A DNA stretch of 64,000 bases from CABZJG01 sp902512685 (GCA_051201605.1 CP179201.1:3534001-3598000), one strand, 5' to 3'; numbered from the stretch's first letter, positions 53,820-63,567 are shown. Notes: generated by a model not told the origin, from the letters alone. Program-made: numbers and translations.

Positions 53820-53999
53820 TCAGCTTTCATCAGCAAAATCGCGGTGGATCATTTTACAATCACAATATGGGCATTCGACCCACCCCTGGTCCGTTGGGAT
53901 TTGCAACCAAACACGAGGATGCCCAAGCGCGCCCTCGCCGCCGTCACACGCCACACGATAGCTGTCAACAATTTTGGTTTGAGGTGCCGGAGTTATCAT
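53820..53999 (-). CDS. zf-CHCC zinc-finger domain protein (59 aa)
   Basis: A short leftward frame from ATG 53999 to TGA 53820-53822. It contains the family signature: [20 protein letters not shown], then [13 protein letters not shown], giving Cys-His-Cys-Cys metal ligands (C, GH, CPYC), as in NDUFS6-related bacterial proteins. Members of this size commonly lie near polA in Rhodobacteraceae. Function unknown; likely binds zinc. It occupies the middle of the 382-base gap between polA and the ABC gene. Confidence 0.88.
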   Translation of the reverse strand: MITPAPQTKIVDSYRVACDGGEGALGHPRVWLQIPTDQGWVECPYCDCKMIHRDFADES

Positions 54000-54069
54000 C
54001 GACCCATTCCCTTTTGGCTGTCTGTGCTTTACCAGTCTTATGAGCGATTAGCGAACAAGGGGCAAGAGC

Positions 54070-55044
54070 GTGTTACAGCAGAGCGCTATCGAAATTCGAG
54101 GTCTGCAAAAAACCTATGCCCAGCGCCGTGGCGTCCCATTACGCCCGGCACTCAGCGGCATTGATTTAACAATTCCGGCCGGTTCGGTATTCGGGCTGCT
54201 GGGCCCTAATGGCGCCGGCAAATCAACCTTGATTAATATTCTGGCCGGTTTGGTGACCAAATCCGCAGGATCAGTTAAAATCCGGGGCTTTGATCAGGAC
54301 AGCAATCCACGTCAGGCGCGCGCCGCCATCGGCGTGATGCCACAAGAGCTAAACCTTGATCCGTTTTTTACGCCGCGCCGCGCACTTGAAGTGCAAGCGG
54401 GGCTTTATGGGGTTCCCGCCAGCGAGCGGCACAGCGATGAAATCCTTGCAATGGTTGGGCTCAGCGAGCAGGCTGAAGCCTATGCGCGAACGCTTTCCGG
54501 CGGCATGCGCCGCCGCTTGCTGCTGGCCAAGGCTTTGGTGCACACTCCGCCGATCTTTGTGCTTGATGAGCCCACAGCCGGAGTGGACATCGAATTGCGC
54601 CAAATGCTGTGGCAAAACGTTCGCCGGCTGAACCGCGATCATGGGATGACCATTATCTTGACCACGCATTACCTCGAAGAAGCCGAGCAAATGTGCGACG
54701 AGATTGCAATCCTGAACAAAGGCCAGATCGTTGCGCAAGACAGCACAAAAAACCTTCTGGGGTATCTGGATACGAAAACGCTTGTAATTCAGCCGATCAA
54801 TCCCATCGGCGCCTTGCCCCAGCACCCTGATACGTCCGCAAGCCTTCGGCCAGACGGCACATTGGCAGTCAGTTACCGTTCAGCGCAGGTCAGCGCTGAA
54901 GAAGTGCTGAAATCCGTCCGCGATGCTGAAATTGCAATCCGCGATGTCAGAACCGAGCAATCTGATTTGGAAGATGTTTTTTTGGCGCTGACCTCAGCCC
55001 AGTCAGACACCCAAAAATCAATAGAAAATACCAGCAATTCTTAG
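54070..55044 (+). CDS. ABC transporter ATP-binding protein (orphan)
   Basis: 324 residues from the GTG at 54070. Walker A LLGPNGAGKST, signature LSGGMRRRLLLAK, Walker B FVLDEPTAGVD, switch TTHYLEEAEQ. The C-terminal extension is of the multidrug/NodI type (DUF4162-like). Such ATPases usually pair with an ABC-2 permease, but the next gene is a convergent HIT gene and no permease is adjacent, so its partner must lie elsewhere. Confidence 0.9.
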   Translation: MLQQSAIEIRGLQKTYAQRRGVPLRPALSGIDLTIPAGSVFGLLGPNGAGKSTLINILAGLVTKSAGSVKIRGFDQDSNPRQARAAIGVMPQELNLDPFFTPRRALEVQAGLYGVPASERHSDEILAMVGLSEQAEAYARTLSGGMRRRLLLAKALVHTPPIFVLDEPTAGVDIELRQMLWQNVRRLNRDHGMTIILTTHYLEEAEQMCDEIAILNKGQIVAQDSTKNLLGYLDTKTLVIQPINPIGALPQHPDTSASLRPDGTLAVSYRSAQVSAEEVLKSVRDAEIAIRDVRTEQSDLEDVFLALTSAQSDTQKSIENTSNS

Positions 55045-55062
55045 TTTAGCCTGCGCAGCTGG

Positions 55063-55452
55063 TTAGGAACCAGAATGCGGCAGCATGCGTCCCAAGTGAC
55101 GCCCAGCCAAAACATGTACATGTAAATGTGGCACATCCTGAACCCCGTCCGGTCCTGTGTTCGCAATGAGGCGAAAGCCGCCGCCGCCGCCTGCGTTGGA
55201 CTGCACGCCGCAAAGTTCACAAACCTTGCCAATCGCGCGAGTGAAATCCACAATCTCAGTGTCCGAGGCTTCCAGGGCAAAGTGATCATAACTGACATAA
55301 GGCCCTTTCGGAATCACCAAAACATGCAGTGGCGCCTGAGGTTGAATATCTTCGAACGCCAGCGAATGCGCTGTGTCCAGTACAGTTTTATTGGGTATTT
55401 CGCCGCGCAGGATTTTGGCAAAAATATTGTTGGTGTCATAAGCAAAGTTCAT
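55063..55452 (-). CDS. HIT family hydrolase (HinT-like)
   Basis: 129 residues from the ATG at 55452 (GAGGG upstream). NTIFAKILRGEIP-like start (NIFAKILRGEIPNK), and C-terminal HIT triad PHLHVHVLAGR. HinT-type enzymes hydrolyse phosphoramidates such as adenosine 5'-phosphoramidate. It is separated from the glycosyltransferase pseudogene by eight bases. Confidence 0.93.
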   Translation of the reverse strand: MNFAYDTNNIFAKILRGEIPNKTVLDTAHSLAFEDIQPQAPLHVLVIPKGPYVSYDHFALEASDTEIVDFTRAIGKVCELCGVQSNAGGGGGFRLIANTGPDGVQDVPHLHVHVLAGRHLGRMLPHSGS

Positions 55453-55460
55453 TTCGACCC

Positions 55461-57036
55461 TCAATCTGAAAAGATCCACTTCTGCTCTATAATGCGGGTT
55501 GCTTCATATTGGTCAAGATTACAAAATGCCATCAATTCTAGAATATTTTCATCATACTGCGCTGCTTGGGAAACGACGAACCGATTTTCAAAGCCAGATT
55601 GCCTTATCGTTTCTCTTTCTTGGTCAATCTGATTGCGTAGGCTTGGCAGAACCCGATCAGTTGATTTGTTTTCGGCGATTCCTTTTATCAGCCCTATCCG
55701 TTGTGCGTGACCCAAAAGATATTGGTCATCAAACATACAGTTGATTTCCAGAATTCGGGTTTCCACGGGATCTGATTGAAAATCTCTTAAGGTGTCTATT
55801 TCACTCGGATCAACACATATCATTATTCTATCGCTCTGAAAATGTTCGAAAAGCAAGCGCATCACTAAACGGCGATGACGATTTATCTTGTTCTGGTTTG
55901 ACAAAATTCCACCAAGATAAGGAAGAACCTCAGGGTCTTCACAAAAAAGAAAACCCAAAGCAGGCAGCTCTATGTAAGTTTTCAACAGATCCATCAGACG
56001 TTTTGCAACATGCCATTTTTTACACACAAGAATGAAGAGTGTTCGGCCATGTCCTATCTGACCTTCTTTTTCCCAAATGCGGGGTGCAAACCGTTGCCCT
56101 GTCCGCCCTGCTTGGGTCAGAAATAGATATAACTTTCTTCCATCCTCAGTAATTTGAAAGTCGGTTTTATTGCTGGCGTAAAGCTGCCCAAGATGCTGTT
56201 TTAGATCGGCGGCATCAGGGCTAATCTTGCGGGCAAACAGAAAATCTTGGGCCACCAAAAAGTCGTAGTGACCATTATAAAAAGTAGCTGGCATACCATA
56301 ATCAGAAAATACCAGAAAGGTTAATGCGCGCGTTTGTATCTCTACTACTGGGATCAAATGACGAACAAGGGTTTGAAAATAAGTTTCATCTGGAATCCAT
56401 GTGGTTTGGAAAAACCGCAGCACATCTTTGCGGGTTTTGGTGATGTCCTAGATGGCCTCGATGGTACGGCGGCGCAAACACCACCATTGGCTGCCGATTT
56501 GGATCTTTAAATCGCGGGGTATCTGCCGCGATAGCCAAGGCGTTTTTGCCAGTTTAATGATTTATAGAAAAACCACTTACGCGTGCGTTCGTTGAAAAAA
56601 TGCCGATAGATCAATCGATCTTCTTTCATACCGGTTTTGATCCAGTTGCTTTCAAAAAAATCAAAACTCTCGATATAATCTACATCCAGATCATCCAAAA
56701 ATTGATGGGCATATCGGGCAGATTTAATCGCCATACAATCGCCGGACAGCATATAAAAATGTGGGGCCTGAGGAAAAGCATCACTGGCGGCTTTTATAGC
56801 ATTGAGCGTGGCCTGTACCAGCGACCATTCCCCCCATCCGCATTTGATCCGCTTTTTAGCAAAGGTGACATTTTTGTTCCCGGCAAGAGATCGGCGAATG
56901 TGTTTATAGTCTTGCAAACGGGCATTTGCATCAAAATGGATGGCTATATAATCCCAGCAGCGGTCAGTTGCTGGGCCTGATCAATAATGGCCTGTGGGTT
57001 TTTGTGGCACAATAATATAAAAGCTATTTTTGCCAA
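55461..57036 (-). pseudogene. Disrupted core-2/I-branching glycosyltransferase (DUF5927-type C-terminus)
   Basis: One gene is spread over three pieces. The 5' piece (TTG at 57036; IAFILLCHKNPQAIIDQA, ending QQLTAAG) shifts frame near 56952. The middle piece (56507-56948: RIKCGWGEWSLVQATLNAI, FYMLSGDCMAIK) matches the beta-1,6-N-acetylglucosaminyltransferase family and shifts frame near 56512. The 3' piece (IGSQWWCLRRRTIEA) meets an in-frame TAG at 56448-56450, then runs to 55461. Removing the three lesions gives about 520 residues, close to Rhodobacteraceae homologues. It sits beside a divergent sulfotransferase, as in relatives, so it was probably a polysaccharide-modification gene. Confidence 0.85.
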
Positions 57037-57182
57037 TTATATTTTACCTATCTTTAAGAAACATTATAATGAGATTCAATTTTCGGCACATGTGCCGCAT
57101 TATTATTTGATATTTTTATAAATCGCGTTTCGATAATGTTGAATATAGTTAAATTTATCGGCCGCAGCAAGGCAAGGGTAAT

Positions 57183-58004
57183 ATGGGCTTCCCAGGAACA
57201 TGGATGACAGAAAGTGAAAGCGTGGTTTACCGCGTTGTGCCAAAATGTGCGTGCTCAACCATTGGACAGATTATGTATTTTTCTGATCATGGAGATTTTT
57301 ACGACGGCGATATCCATGATGCGAAAGGTGGCATTCACAAATGGGCACTTGAGGCAAGTCAGGAAAAAATTGCTGAAAATGTCTTGTCCCAAAAAACCTA
57401 TGCATTTACCTGTGTACGCAATCCCTATACGCGCATTCTATCTTCGTTTTTTGATAAAATTTGCGGAATCCAGCGCAATGGAAACCGATATCGTGGGAAC
57501 TTGGTGCCTTTGATTATTCAAAAATACGGCGTTGAGGTCGGAGGCCCCGATGGCCAGCAGGAATTTGATCAGATCAAGTCTTTTCGCAGGTTTTTATTGT
57601 TTGTGCGCGATACCATCCGCTGGCGCAAACCAATGGACCCGGATATCCACTGGTCTGCAATGTCGGGTCACGTTGCAACATTGGTAGCGAATGGCGGGCG
57701 CTATGATAAAATTATCTGGACTGAAAAATTCAATGAGGGCATGATGGAGGTTCTAGAGGCTACCTCCAACGCTCATAAGGTGAACGTTGCCGATATTCCC
57801 CGTTTTAACGAGTCTGCAATCCACGGGCCTGAAAGAGAACATCCTGTCGAAGAGTACTTTGATGATCTTTCAATGCATTTAATGTATGAAATCTACCATA
57901 AGGATTTTCGTTTGTTCAAATATGATTTTGAAAATCCAAGCAATAAAATGCCTATCGGCGAAATTGACCTCGACGAAGTTCATGCCAAGCTTGAGCAAAA
58001 GTGA
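57183..58004 (+). CDS. Sulfotransferase family 2 protein
   Basis: 273 residues. The 5'-phosphosulfate loop VPKCACSTIG (residues ~19-28) and 3'-phosphate motif CVRNPYTRILSSFF (~78-91) are those of sulfotransferase family 2, which uses PAPS to sulfate sugars or similar acceptors. No membrane anchor is obvious. The frame is intact although the paired glycosyltransferase is broken. Confidence 0.87.
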   Translation: MGFPGTWMTESESVVYRVVPKCACSTIGQIMYFSDHGDFYDGDIHDAKGGIHKWALEASQEKIAENVLSQKTYAFTCVRNPYTRILSSFFDKICGIQRNGNRYRGNLVPLIIQKYGVEVGGPDGQQEFDQIKSFRRFLLFVRDTIRWRKPMDPDIHWSAMSGHVATLVANGGRYDKIIWTEKFNEGMMEVLEATSNAHKVNVADIPRFNESAIHGPEREHPVEEYFDDLSMHLMYEIYHKDFRLFKYDFENPSNKMPIGEIDLDEVHAKLEQK

Positions 58005-58015
58005 TCAAAACTGAG

Positions 58016-59005
58016 CTAGAGCAAGCCCTGTTGGTTAAATAAGCTTTTTATATCCTGATCGGGTCTTGGACCGATATGGCTGATCACTTCGGCGGCGGCA
58101 ACACTGCCCATTTTGCAACAGGTTTCGGTATCGTATCCGCTTAAAAGGCCATAAAGAAACCCTGCGGCGAACTGATCGCCCGCGCCCGTAGCATCAACAG
58201 GAACCACTGGCGTGACACTGACATCAATGCGTTTCCCGTTGTGGATGACGCTGACGCCATCACTTGAGCGGGTGCAAACCACCAGATCGCAGATCGCAGC
58301 AGTTTTACCCAATGCCTCTTCTAGATCATCTGTTTCAAACAGCGATTTGACCTCGGCCTCGTTGCCGATCACATAATCAAGCTCATTGGTAACGAGGTTT
58401 AGAAAATCTGCCCTGTGCCGCTCGACACAGAACGGATCAGAGATGGAAATCCCGGCTGTACCGCCGGCAGCGCGGCAGCTTCTGGATAAATGAATAAAGG
58501 CATCCTTGCCTTTGTCTTTATCAAACAGATAACCCTCTAAGAACACCGTTTCGGCCTCTGCTGCGGCCTGCGCGGGGATATCTTCGGGGCCCAGCTCGGC
58601 AGATATGCCCAAATAGGTATTCATCGAGCGTTCCCCGTCGGCCGAGACAAATATCATTGAACGCGAGGTGGGCAATTCGCCATCTTTAACCGGTGGGTTT
58701 AGAAAATCAGTGCCGCCCTTAATCATTGTATCAGCATAAAACTGGCCCAATTCATCATCATTCACCCGGCCGATAAACCCGGTGCGCAGACCCAGCGCGC
58801 CCAAGCCGGCCAAAGTGTTGGCCACAGCGCCGCCAGCGGCCTGGGTCCGGTTCTGCATTGCTTCATAAAGCAATTCCGCGCGGTCTCGTTCGATCAGTTG
58901 CATAATGCCTTTTTCGATCCCCATCCGCTGCAGAAACGCATCGTCAGATTGCGAAATGACATCTACGACCGCGTTTCCAATACCGATAATCTGATAGTTC
59001 TTCAT
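58016..59005 (-). CDS. Adenosine kinase-like PfkB-family sugar kinase
   Basis: 329 residues. PfkB signature AGGAVANTLAGLGALG near residue 57 and C-terminal DATGAGDQFAAGFLYGLLSG with the catalytic Asp. The overall pattern matches proteins annotated as adenosine kinase in Rhodobacteraceae, making AMP from adenosine; related sugar substrates cannot be excluded. Its start overlaps the nth stop by four bases. Confidence 0.87.
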   Translation of the reverse strand: MKNYQIIGIGNAVVDVISQSDDAFLQRMGIEKGIMQLIERDRAELLYEAMQNRTQAAGGAVANTLAGLGALGLRTGFIGRVNDDELGQFYADTMIKGGTDFLNPPVKDGELPTSRSMIFVSADGERSMNTYLGISAELGPEDIPAQAAAEAETVFLEGYLFDKDKGKDAFIHLSRSCRAAGGTAGISISDPFCVERHRADFLNLVTNELDYVIGNEAEVKSLFETDDLEEALGKTAAICDLVVCTRSSDGVSVIHNGKRIDVSVTPVVPVDATGAGDQFAAGFLYGLLSGYDTETCCKMGSVAAAEVISHIGPRPDQDIKSLFNQQGLL

Positions 59006-59646
59006 AAGTGTTTTTCCTCAAATTCACAAAGATCTCGAATAAGACATGTGCCGCACAGTGGCTTGCGCGCCTTGCAGTGATAGCGGCCATGCAAAATCAG
59101 CCAATGATGGGCGTGGTGTTGAAAATCGGCCGGGATATGGTCTTCGATCGCCCGTTCCACGGCGTCGACATCTTTGCCCGGCGCAATACCTGTGCGGTTG
59201 CCGACACGAAAGATATGCGTATCCACTGCCTGCGCGGGATGTTGCCACCACATATTCAGAACAACATTGGCAGTTTTGCGGCCGACCCCCGGCAGGGACT
59301 GCAATGCCGCACGGGAATTGGGCACCTCACCGCCATAATCTTCAACCAATATGCGGCTCAGCTTTATGACATTTTTGGCCTTGTTGCGATAAAGCCCGAT
59401 GCTTTTGATATGCTCGATCAGTTCAGCTTCACCAAGCTCAAGCATCTTTTGCGGGCTATCGACTTTTGCAAACAGGGCTTTGGTGGCTTTGTTAACCCCT
59501 GCGTCTGTGGCTTGCGCACTCAAAGCAACCGCCACAACCAAGGTATAGGCATTCACATGATCCAACTCGCCTTTTGGTGTTGGTTCTGCGGCTTTAAGTC
59601 GGGTAAAAATTTCCCTTATCGTGTGGTAACCAAGTTGCTTTGCCAT
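59002..59646 (-). CDS. nth: Endonuclease III
   Basis: 214 residues from the ATG at 59646. Helix-hairpin-helix LPGVGRKTANVVL with catalytic Lys, catalytic Asp in VDTHIFRVGNR, and C-terminal [4Fe-4S] ligands CKARKPLCGTCLIRDLC (C-x6-C-x2-C-x5-C). DNA N-glycosylase/AP lyase removing oxidised pyrimidines. Confidence 0.96.
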   Translation of the reverse strand: MAKQLGYHTIREIFTRLKAAEPTPKGELDHVNAYTLVVAVALSAQATDAGVNKATKALFAKVDSPQKMLELGEAELIEHIKSIGLYRNKAKNVIKLSRILVEDYGGEVPNSRAALQSLPGVGRKTANVVLNMWWQHPAQAVDTHIFRVGNRTGIAPGKDVDAVERAIEDHIPADFQHHAHHWLILHGRYHCKARKPLCGTCLIRDLCEFEEKHL

Positions 59647-59759
59647 ATTGGCCCTATGCCTTGAAATGGTCCCAAGAACAAGAGGATTGCGCAAAATTCG
59701 GGTCGCCCATCGGCTCTGGGGGCGCTATGATTTAGATCAAGGAAACAAAAGGTACCAAA

Positions 59760-60596
59760 ATGGACAGTCACGATGGCAGTTATACTTATGCTGTTTTGCG
59801 GCGGGCAATAGAGGCCATTGATCACGCTGATACCCCCCTATCGCTTGATCAACTGGCGCAAAAATTAAATATGAGCCCAGCACATTTTCAAAGGCTATTT
59901 TCAAAATGGGTTGGGGTGTCACCAAAACGATATCAGCAATATCTGACGCTGGGTCATTGCAAAACCCTGCTCAGCCAGCGGCACAGCACTTTGGAAACAG
60001 CCCATCAGGCCGGATTGTCCGGATCAGGGCGGCTGCATGATCTTTTTGTAAGATGGGAAGCGATGAGCCCGGGGGATTTTGCCCGTCAAGGCGATAGGGT
60101 CACGATTTATTACGGCTGGATGGACAGCCCCTTTGGCGAGGCTTTGGTCATGGGCACCGAGCGAGGTCTTTGCGGGATTGCATTTGCTGCCGAAATCGGT
60201 CGCGCGGCTGCTTTTGACGATATGCAAGCGCGCTGGCCCAAGGCCGGGTTTGAGGAAAACGCAAAGGCATTGCGCCAGTGGGGCGAGGCTGCTTTTAGCC
60301 GCTCAGGCAAAACTGCCCTGCATTTGATCGGAGCGCCGTTTCAAATCAAGGTTTGGGAAGCATTGCTTAAAATCCCTTCGGGTTATGTGACGACTTATTC
60401 AGATATCGCCCAGTGCATTGGGGCGCCCAAAGCTGTCCGCGCTGTTGGCACTGCCGTTGGGCGCAATCCCATCAGCTGGCTTATCCCGTGCCACAGGGCG
60501 TTGCGCAAATCTGGCGCTCTGGGCGGCTATCACTGGGGCCTGCCTGTCAAGCGCACAATGCTGGCCTATGAAGCGGCGCAAAGCGAAACAAAATAG
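59760..60596 (+). CDS. Ada-like AraC HTH / methylguanine-DNA methyltransferase fusion
   Basis: 278 residues. AraC-type helix-turn-helix in the first ~105 residues (LSLDQLAQKLNMSPAHFQRLFSKWVGVSPKRY split by the turn) joined to an MGMT domain with active-site PCHRALRKSGALGGY. The N-terminal zinc phosphotriester domain of E. coli Ada is absent. The protein repairs O6-methylguanine and perhaps acts as a regulator of itself; methyl-phosphotriester sensing would be missing. Confidence 0.91.
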   Translation: MDSHDGSYTYAVLRRAIEAIDHADTPLSLDQLAQKLNMSPAHFQRLFSKWVGVSPKRYQQYLTLGHCKTLLSQRHSTLETAHQAGLSGSGRLHDLFVRWEAMSPGDFARQGDRVTIYYGWMDSPFGEALVMGTERGLCGIAFAAEIGRAAAFDDMQARWPKAGFEENAKALRQWGEAAFSRSGKTALHLIGAPFQIKVWEALLKIPSGYVTTYSDIAQCIGAPKAVRAVGTAVGRNPISWLIPCHRALRKSGALGGYHWGLPVKRTMLAYEAAQSETK

Positions 60597-60703
60597 ATCC
60601 ATATCTTTCATGCGCGACAATCCGCCCAGATTCGGTAAAAAAATTTGGAATTTCCAGCTTACACGGCCTATAGTCCCTTCATTGGATGCGGTGTGAGGAT
60701 TTT

Positions 60704-61375
60704 ATGAAACGCTATTACAGAATGATTTTTCCGCTTTCGGCGGTCGCAATTTTATTGGCTGGATGTACCAATCCCGCCCAGTATGACAATATGAACTCAT
60801 ATGAAAAAACCAAGCAAGGCGCCGTGATTGGCGGCATGCTTGGCGCCATGGGCGGTTTAATCACCGGCAAAGGTGACGACAAAAAAGAACGCGCCATCAA
60901 AGGCGCCATTTTAGGCAGCGGTGCCGGTGCGCTGATTGGCAATCAGCTAGACAAACAAGAGGCCGACCTGCGCCGTACGATGGGCAATGAAAACATTATG
61001 ATCCAAAACACCGGCGACCGGTTGATCGTGACGTTGCCCCAAGACATTTTATTTGCCGTTGACAGCACAGATTTGCGCGGCGATCTTCTGCAAGATATTC
61101 AAGCGCTGGCGCAAAACCTACTGGCATATCCATATACCAATGTACGTGTGATTGGCCACACAGACAATAATGGCGCTGCCAGCTATAACCAATCACTGTC
61201 GGTGGCGCGCGCTAACAGTGTAGGCCGGGTTTTGGTCAGAAATGGTGTAAATCCTGGACGCATTATTGCCATTGGCCGCGGTGAAGATGAACCTGTTGCC
61301 TCTAACTTAACGGCATCTGGGCGCACACAAAACCGCCGCGTCGAAATTGTAATCCTTCCCCTCACAGGGAGCTAA
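60704..61375 (+). CDS. OmpA-family lipoprotein (YiaD-like)
   Basis: 223 residues from the ATG at 60704 (GTGAGGATTTT upstream). Lipobox LLAGC gives a lipidated Cys. Two Gly-zipper stretches (GAVIGGMLGAMGGLITG, GAILGSGAGALIGNQLD) precede a C-terminal OmpA-like peptidoglycan-binding domain (VRVIGHTDNNGAASYNQSLS, RGEDEPVA). It anchors the outer membrane to the cell wall. A strong terminator follows. Confidence 0.93.
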   Translation: MKRYYRMIFPLSAVAILLAGCTNPAQYDNMNSYEKTKQGAVIGGMLGAMGGLITGKGDDKKERAIKGAILGSGAGALIGNQLDKQEADLRRTMGNENIMIQNTGDRLIVTLPQDILFAVDSTDLRGDLLQDIQALAQNLLAYPYTNVRVIGHTDNNGAASYNQSLSVARANSVGRVLVRNGVNPGRIIAIGRGEDEPVASNLTASGRTQNRRVEIVILPLTGS

Positions 61376-61402
61376 TAGTTCATCTCTCCGGATGAGCAAC
61401 TG

Positions 61403-61429
61403 CCCCGGCTTTGTGTCGGGGTTTTTTTT
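61403..61429 (+). terminator. Rho-independent terminator after the OmpA-like gene
   Basis: CCCCG / CGGGG stem with a 9-base loop followed by eight T, 28 bases after the stop. The convergent gene ends at 61490. Confidence 0.85.
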
Positions 61430-61489
61430 GATCTCGTTGGGTGAGGTAAATGGGCACTGCCAAAAATAACCGGGGCCCAGAGGCCAAGC

Positions 61490-61942
61490 CTACAGCCGTT
61501 CAAGGACCTGCTGCAGGATGGACGAAAGCGCAGAGGCATCCTGCGCGTCAAATGCATTGGGTTGATCACTGTCGATATCAAAGACAGCAATCAGTGCGCC
61601 TTGCCCATTGGTCACCGGGATGACCAACTCGGATCGGGTGGAACTGGAACAGGCAATATGATCTTCAAATGCCTCAACATCAGCGATAATCTGTATCTCT
61701 TGGCTGCGCGCCGCAGCGCCGCATACCCCGCGTGAAAAAGGGATAACCAAACACCCATGCCCCCCTTGATAGGGACCGATTTTCAGCACCTGTGGCTCTG
61801 TCACCCGGTAAAAACCGGTCCAGTCAAACCGATCATCGCTGTGATGCACTTCGCAAGCAATAGTGGCCATCAAAGCAATATCATTGGTTTCATGTTCGCA
61901 CAGCGCCGCAATGCGGTGCGATAAAGCCGTATAATCAACCAT
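61490..61942 (-). CDS. GAF-domain free methionine-(R)-sulfoxide reductase-like protein
   Basis: 150 residues from the ATG at 61942. GAF fold with conserved Cys positions of fRMsr: GCLVIPFSRGVCGAA and HIACSSSTRSELVIP (three Cys, matching C84/C94/C118 of the E. coli enzyme), and LIAVFDIDSDQPNAFD. It reduces free methionine-R-sulfoxide. Its start lies within two bases of the thiolase stop. Confidence 0.88.
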   Translation of the reverse strand: MVDYTALSHRIAALCEHETNDIALMATIACEVHHSDDRFDWTGFYRVTEPQVLKIGPYQGGHGCLVIPFSRGVCGAAARSQEIQIIADVEAFEDHIACSSSTRSELVIPVTNGQGALIAVFDIDSDQPNAFDAQDASALSSILQQVLERL

Positions 61943-61943
61943 T

Positions 61944-63116
61944 TTAAGGACGCTCGATTGCAATCGCTGTGCCTTCGCCGCCGCCGATGCACACCGCAGC
62001 CACCCCGCGCTTTAGATCATAACGTTCAAGCGCATGCAGCAAGGTGACGATAATGCGCGCACCAGAGGCCCCGATAGGATGACCAAGCGCGCAAGCACCG
62101 CCGTGAATATTTAGCCGGTCGCGCGCCACATCCATCTCCCGCATAAAGGCCATCGGCACAACGGCAAAGGCTTCGTTCACTTCCCAAAGGTCTACATCCG
62201 CAACGCTCCAGCCGATGCGTTCAAGCAGTTTTCGGGCGGCCGGAACCGGCGCCGTGGTAAACCAGCCCGGCGCTTGCGCATGACTGGCATGTCCCAAAAT
62301 ACGCGCCCTCTGGGGAAGATTATGCGCCTCGGCATGGCTTTGCGAGGCGAGTATCAACGCCGCTGCCCCGTCGGATATGGATGAGGCATTGGCCGGTGTG
62401 ACCGTGCCATCCTTTCGAAAGGCGGGCTTCAATTGGGGAATTTTTTCCGGTCTTGCCTTGCCCGGTTGCTCATCTGCACTGACTATTTCTGTGGTGCGCC
62501 GTAATACGACTTCAAAGGGCGAAATTTCAGCATCAAACGCACCGGTTTCCTGCGCCTTGAGCGCGTTGGACAATGACGCAAGCGCGAACTCATCCTGCGC
62601 CTGACGGGTAAATTGATATTTTTCCGCGCAATCTTCTGCAAAGCTACCCATCAAACGGCCCGGTTCATACGCATCCTCAAGACCGTCAAGAAACATATGG
62701 TCGGTGACGCGGTCATGACCGATACGCGCACCGCCGCGCATTTTGGGCAGGATATAAGGCGCGTTTGACATGCTTTCCATGCCGCCAACTGCCATAATGT
62801 CTGATCCGCCAAGAGCAATTTGATCAAAACCGATCATGGTGGTTTTCATCCCAGAGCCGCACATTTTATTCACAGTTGTTGCGGGCACTTCCTCGCCCAA
62901 TCCTGCTGCAAACCCCGCTTGCCGCGCGGGCGCTTGCCCTTGGCCTGCGGGCAGGACATTGCCCATGATCAGTTCATCAACGGTGCTGACCCCGGCGCCC
63001 TGCATCGCGGCGCGGATTGCCGAGCCACCAAGCTTTGCGGCAGAAACATCGTTAAAGTCGCCCTGAAAACCGCCCATCGGCGTTCTAGACGCCCCACTGA
63101 TCACAACATTTTGCAC
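61944..63116 (-). CDS. Acetyl-CoA acetyltransferase (thiolase)
   Basis: 390 residues. I chose the GTG at 63116 (AAGGAG upstream, then NVVISGASRTPMGGF); an in-frame open stretch extends to 63488 but without conserved residues. Thiolase residues: Cys in NKMCGSGMK, His in NEAFAVVPMAFM region, GHPIGASGARI with preceding Cys in GGACALGHPIG, and C-terminal VCIGGGEGTA. It interconverts acetyl-CoA and acetoacetyl-CoA or longer homologues. Confidence 0.93.
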   Translation of the reverse strand: MQNVVISGASRTPMGGFQGDFNDVSAAKLGGSAIRAAMQGAGVSTVDELIMGNVLPAGQGQAPARQAGFAAGLGEEVPATTVNKMCGSGMKTTMIGFDQIALGGSDIMAVGGMESMSNAPYILPKMRGGARIGHDRVTDHMFLDGLEDAYEPGRLMGSFAEDCAEKYQFTRQAQDEFALASLSNALKAQETGAFDAEISPFEVVLRRTTEIVSADEQPGKARPEKIPQLKPAFRKDGTVTPANASSISDGAAALILASQSHAEAHNLPQRARILGHASHAQAPGWFTTAPVPAARKLLERIGWSVADVDLWEVNEAFAVVPMAFMREMDVARDRLNIHGGACALGHPIGASGARIIVTLLHALERYDLKRGVAAVCIGGGEGTAIAIERP

Positions 63117-63210
63117 CCGCTTGCTCCTTGTCTTATTCGCCCGCAAGCATACAGAAAAGTAACCTTTGCCGTCTAGTGTTTCTGTGCCAATATTATTCAA
63201 AGGACAGGTT

Positions 63211-63552
63211 ATGCAGATGAGCCAAAAGAAATGTGGAGATATCGTGACGCTCTTGGTTGAAACCGAACGCATTGATGCCGCCAGTGCGATCGCGTTTAAA
63301 GATATGATCCGAGCGGCTGCGCAAACGGCGCCGCCGCGGGTCATTTTGGATCTAAGCATGGTGACTTTTGTCGATTCAAGCGGACTAGGCGCAATAGTCA
63401 ATGCCAAAAAAGCCCTGGGCCCGGATACGCGTCTTGATCTTTGCACCCTCAGCGGTGCGGTAGACAAAGTTTTCAAACTCACCCGCATGGACAGTGTATT
63501 TGATATTTATCCCGGGCTCGATCAGGCGCTCTCTGGGCCACCGGCTGGTTAG
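63211..63552 (+). CDS. STAS-domain anti-sigma factor antagonist (RsbV/SpoIIAA-like)
   Basis: 113 residues from the ATG at 63211 (AAGGA upstream; an in-frame extension to 63166 is weaker). STAS core VILDLSMVTFVDSSGLGAIVNAKKAL with the phosphorylatable Ser in DSSGLG. In partner-switching systems it competes for the anti-sigma kinase. Followed by the kinase-like gene with 15 bases between. Confidence 0.9.
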   Translation: MQMSQKKCGDIVTLLVETERIDAASAIAFKDMIRAAAQTAPPRVILDLSMVTFVDSSGLGAIVNAKKALGPDTRLDLCTLSGAVDKVFKLTRMDSVFDIYPGLDQALSGPPAG

Positions 63553-63567
63553 GAAAGATCGGGCGTG

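Noticed and set aside
53795..54164. Two rightward frames between polA and the ABC gene
   Set aside because: The opposite strand carries the clear zf-CHCC gene in the same interval.
63117..63488. N-terminal extension of the thiolase frame
   Set aside because: It overlaps the divergent STAS gene and lacks conserved thiolase residues; the GTG at 63116 has AAGGAG upstream.
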